Shown here piece by piece: positions 53,216-64,000 of a stretch of DNA of 64,000 nucleotides (positions within the stretch are counted from its first letter, which is position 1; each line of letters opens with the position of its first letter). Source of the DNA: Latrodectus hesperus (taxonomy: Eukaryota; Arthropoda; Arachnida; Araneae; Theridiidae); contig JAJQOW010000014.1 in NCBI GenBank assembly GCA_037975125.1, forward strand, positions 1,116,001 to 1,180,000, written 5' to 3'. The notes beneath the pieces were generated by a model. The model did not search any database, was not told where the DNA came from, and was given only the letters and a program-made list of their open reading frames with translations. Made by a program: the position numbers and the translations under genes.

Positions 53216-55267
53216 GAAACAATAAAAATTTAACTTTCTGTCACTATGGTTTATAAAATGAACAAATCTAAGTTTTTGCGAAAGATGTGAAATTTTGATA
53301 TGAATATGAGATTTTTATAAGCACTTTATAAACAAATTTGACGCACCTGCATATTGTTACATTTTATGAAGATAATGAAAATTCAGCGAAAAATGTCCAG
53401 GCAGGAATTTCATATTTCAGCAGCTATTAAAACAAAAGCAAAATAACAGATATAACAAATGTTTCTAAAGTTAAGATTCAGCTATTATTAGTTACCTTAA
53501 AATTCTATATAGTTTATATTGCATACTAGATCGTCAGTCACTAATAAACTTTATTTCACCAAAACATGATGGCGAGTAGAAACTGGCAGAAACATCCACT
53601 GTAACCGCAGTCAACATGACTCTTCACTTAAGGTTACAAAAATTCCAAAATTTATGTTCAATGAAACTTTAATGTAAACTATTACAAAAGTATTAATGTA
53701 TTGAAAAATTATCCATTTATTTCTCAGAAACAATGAACTATTTTCCAAATTTTAAAAATAATTATAACTGTTAGTGAAACAAGTGCTTCATTTAATGATA
53801 GTGCCTATTGAAAATTCTTCATTAAAAAGACTAATTATTTAAATGCATAATAAGCAATTAAAAATTGGGTATATGTATAAAACAACTTTTTTGAATTTTA
53901 GAATTGATGGTTTTTTTTAATACATGCATATAATTTTAATTTTTATTTTATAAATCATTAGTATTAGTCATTAAAATTTTACATTTTAGATTATACAAAA
54001 TTTCAAATTTATTAATTTTAAAAATATTTAGATTTAAAGAGTTTTTGAGTAAGTGTAAGATACAACATTATTGAAATCTTAAAACTTACATTTTTTAACG
54101 CAGATTTGTTTTTAAAAATATTTCTAGAAAAAGTGATTTTATTAGTTTTTTTAATAAATTCATAGTAATACATTAGTGAACCCAATGTTAGAATGTAAAT
54201 ATTTTGTTTGATAAAAAAATCAAAAGAAAATTAAGGATTGTTACGAGAATCTCTTTCCCACAAAGTAACCAAATATATTTAAATATTTATCTGAACATAC
54301 ATCTAATTTCACTCAAACAAATCGCTTCTTTGTTAATTGAATTAGTTCTTGAGTGACATTTTCACATCCCTGTTTTAAGAGAAAATGTTCCCAAATAAAG
54401 TTATTCTTTATTTAGTTAACCTTGCTTATCGTTAAAACTCAGATACTCCCGAAGTAAGTATTTTGAAGGTATTTGCAAACACTGTTAAACAATGTAAGAT
54501 AAATATTGTGTTTGCGCTTTCTGCGTGCTCTTATATCGGAATGGACGCTTGGGATTATTCCAAATTTCTTCTCTTACTGCATATGAATTCGACCTGCTAG
54601 TTATAAAAATTCTTTCAGACGGTAATGCACACAGGATGTTAGAAATCCTTGCCATAGCCATTTGGTTAAAAAATTTGTTAAAAAATATCGAAGCAAAACA
54701 TAGCCTTTTGAACCGGTTATTGCAGTATGGTCTTGAGAATTCAAGTTTTGGATTTATTCCCTGCTAATGTTGAGCAATAAAAGACGATTTTGCGTTTATG
54801 TCTTTTGTATGTATATAAGTCGGGATAAGTACTTAGAAATGTTTGCTACATATTAATTCACTCTCAAAGGAAAGTTGTTCAACCCAGAGAATATTTATAA
54901 TAAGCCTTTGAACAATCTACAGCTTTAAAGTAATCCACTTGACGGTGTCAGAGTCTTTCCATAATTTTTAAAGAAATTGTTTCTAAGTATCAAATGTAGG
55001 CATTGAGAGGTGGTAATGATTCCAGATGACGCATCTACATAACTATTGCAACAAATATTTGTAGATTAGCAAATAACAGGGAATACGAAATTGTCCAGTA
55101 AATATATAAAATAAGCATTAATCATTTGAAGACTTCTGTATGATTTGATTGTTGAGTTTGGAGAATAACACAAATTTCATCAGAAGTTGGCTGCAGCTTA
55201 CACTTTCAATACATTTTGAAGCATTTAAAAATTTTAATTGTTCTAAGACGTCAGGGAACTTACTCTA
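53216..55267. other. Mostly AT-rich, no recognised feature
   Basis: The patch 54480-54780 is less AT-rich and contains an 80-codon plus-strand open stretch starting at a GTG (54525-54767), with no recognised family. Confidence 0.45.
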
Positions 55268-55873
<606 letters not shown>

Positions 55874-55965
55874 GTAACCGAACTGGCAGCCCAATGATTA
55901 GCGTCTGGCATTCGAAGCAACAATTCGTTCGTGGGTTTAAATTCCACCACTGTTTCAATGATTCA
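55874..55965 (+). mobile_element. Decayed tRNA-like SINE head
   Basis: An A-box-like ctggcagcccaatgattagc and B-box-like gtgggtttaaattccacc occur about 35 bp apart, in tRNA-like order, followed by an AT-rich body. It resembles the head at 21583 in the cccaatgattagc motif. No flanking duplication was found. Confidence 0.45.
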
Positions 55966-56544
55966 AAACCCACTTAAAAACAGTAAGTCCCTGTCTAATT
56001 GGCCCTTGTGTGGAAAAAATTATCACAAATTATAATTACTAAAAATAAAATATTACTCATATCATTTGTCACCTAAGATAAAGCTGCTTAAAGGGATAGT
56101 AAATAACTAAAAAATATTTTAGCACTCATTGCATAATTTAACATTTATCTTCTTTTGAAATTTCAATCTGATAAAGAAAACTCCATATGCAGTGTTTGAT
56201 GCTTGATGTGAATATTCTATACGAGAATTTGAGCCTTCGAAATCATGTGTTAAGAGCCTTAGCTCTTCTCTCTCATTTTTAATACATAATAAATCATCAT
56301 TTTTAACATAGCAAAGTTTCTTTTCTTTGAATAAATCCTATATAAAATCTCTTATCTTGCAGTTTTCAAGTTATAATAAGTTTTTGGAATGTGATTCATC
56401 ATATTTAACCTAGATAACAAATTTTCATGTAAGAGACATTGTATCAGTTTGAAGTCAACCAATATAGTTGGTTTTTGTCGTGTCAATGGGAAGAACTGTA
56501 GCTGAACCTGAGTGCGTATAAGACAGCTGGCTATCTTCTTGATG
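55966..56544. other. AT-rich sequence, no recognised feature
   Basis: Nothing recognised before the hAT-type insertion. Confidence 0.5.
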
Positions 56545-56552
56545 ATATAGAC

Positions 56553-57140
56553 CATGGGTTCCCAAACTTTTTTTCTCGTGGACCACTTTCAAAGTTTTAC
56601 CATTTTCGGTAGACTACTGCTGCAATTTGCTGCATTTCTACTGTATTCCCAAAACTCCTAAAAAAATATCACCCTAAGTTAGGGGTGTTAAGAAAAAATA
56701 CCACATTTTCTTGTCTTATTATTAAAATAATACTTGTGGTTATACAAAATTATAAATATTTTTACAGTCAACAATTGACAAAAAATCAGCAATGAACTCT
56801 GAAATGTAAATTAACAATAAAAGATTGTCATACTTTTAATGAGACGGCACTTTGCAAGTCTCGAAATGTAGTGCACACTTGTATCATTATCTATTGTTCT
56901 ATTCAATTCTATGTTTGAACTCAATCTCGAATATTTTTGAGCACCTACCTAGTGAATGATGATACCTGCCTGCGTTGATTGGTAAATCTGAGCCGAAATT
57001 TTTGTTCTTTATTATGAAAACTAGAATATTTTACCCCCACTTACAACTTGTGAACGCCTGTTTTCTTTTCACATCTAGGTGGACCCCCGTGTGGTTTCCT
57101 ACGGACCCCTGGTGGTCCACCTCCACTTTGAGAACCTATG
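56553..57140. mobile_element. hAT-type non-autonomous element (MITE), 588 bp
   Basis: Terminal inverted repeats catgggttcccaaa and, in reverse complement at the right end, cataggttctcaaa match the hAT consensus style. Inside them, gtggaccac and ggtggtccacc make subterminal complementarity. The element is bounded by a perfect 8-bp target duplication atatagac at 56545-56552 and 57141-57148, the size made by hAT transposases. The interior is AT-rich and encodes no transposase, so it must have been moved by an enzyme supplied elsewhere. Confidence 0.9.
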
Positions 57141-57148
57141 ATATAGAC

Positions 57149-64000
<6,852 letters not shown>

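Noticed and set aside
54525..54767. 80-codon plus-strand open stretch as a gene
   Set aside because: It starts at GTG, has no recognised domain, and lacks splice or promoter context.

Overview
The window looks like non-coding, repeat-dominated DNA from an arthropod, probably an arachnid and most likely a spider. The evidence is the very AT-rich base composition, long (TA)n and (CA)n tracts, and the mix of decayed Tc1, mariner, hAT, Jockey-like and Ty3/gypsy elements with tRNA-derived SINEs. The species call is an inference from family resemblance. I could not recognise any host protein-coding gene, rRNA or functional tRNA. Most of the sequence is unannotatable intergenic or intronic DNA.

Layout. 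1.7-3.4 kb: two decayed Tc1-like transposase copies in tandem. 5.5-9.3 kb: two decayed copies of one reverse-transcriptase element in inverted orientation with their 3' ends outward; the right copy carries a later SINE insertion with a 12-bp target-site duplication. 9.8-10.1 kb: a large (CA)n/(TA)n block. 13.0-14.1 kb: a less AT-rich segment ending in a 30-bp tandem repeat with an inverted copy. 17.5-17.8 kb: a 25-bp minisatellite. 19.1-19.9 kb: a Jockey-like fragment on the minus strand. 21.6 and 23.5 kb: two tRNA-like SINE copies of one family in opposite orientation. 24.2-25.1 kb: a third Tc1 copy on the minus strand, followed by a GC-richer unclassified segment to 26.3 kb.

31.709-37.229 kb holds the centrepiece, a complete Ty3/gypsy-type LTR retrotransposon on the minus strand. 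It has nearly identical LTRs, a 5-bp target duplication, a tRNA-Ser-like primer site and a polypurine tract. Its domains run gag - zinc knuckle/protease - integrase - reverse transcriptase - RNase H, so integrase lies before RT. That order is unusual for Ty3/gypsy and is known from the Gmr1-like group. The copy is coding-dead: it has in-frame stops, frameshifts and an RT deletion marked by a 54-bp palindrome. Its LTRs nevertheless differ at only about four positions.

37-64 kb: fragments of non-LTR and gypsy elements (40.2, 42.5 kb), a Jockey-like relic (47.7-49.6 kb) abutted by a hAT end and a truncated mariner (to 50.2 kb), a 186-bp retroposon with a 14-bp target duplication (53.0 kb), a 588-bp hAT-type MITE with a perfect 8-bp target duplication (56.55-57.14 kb), and several long (TA)n tracts. 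There is no operon-like or pathway logic here; the relationships are those of nested and successive transposon insertions.
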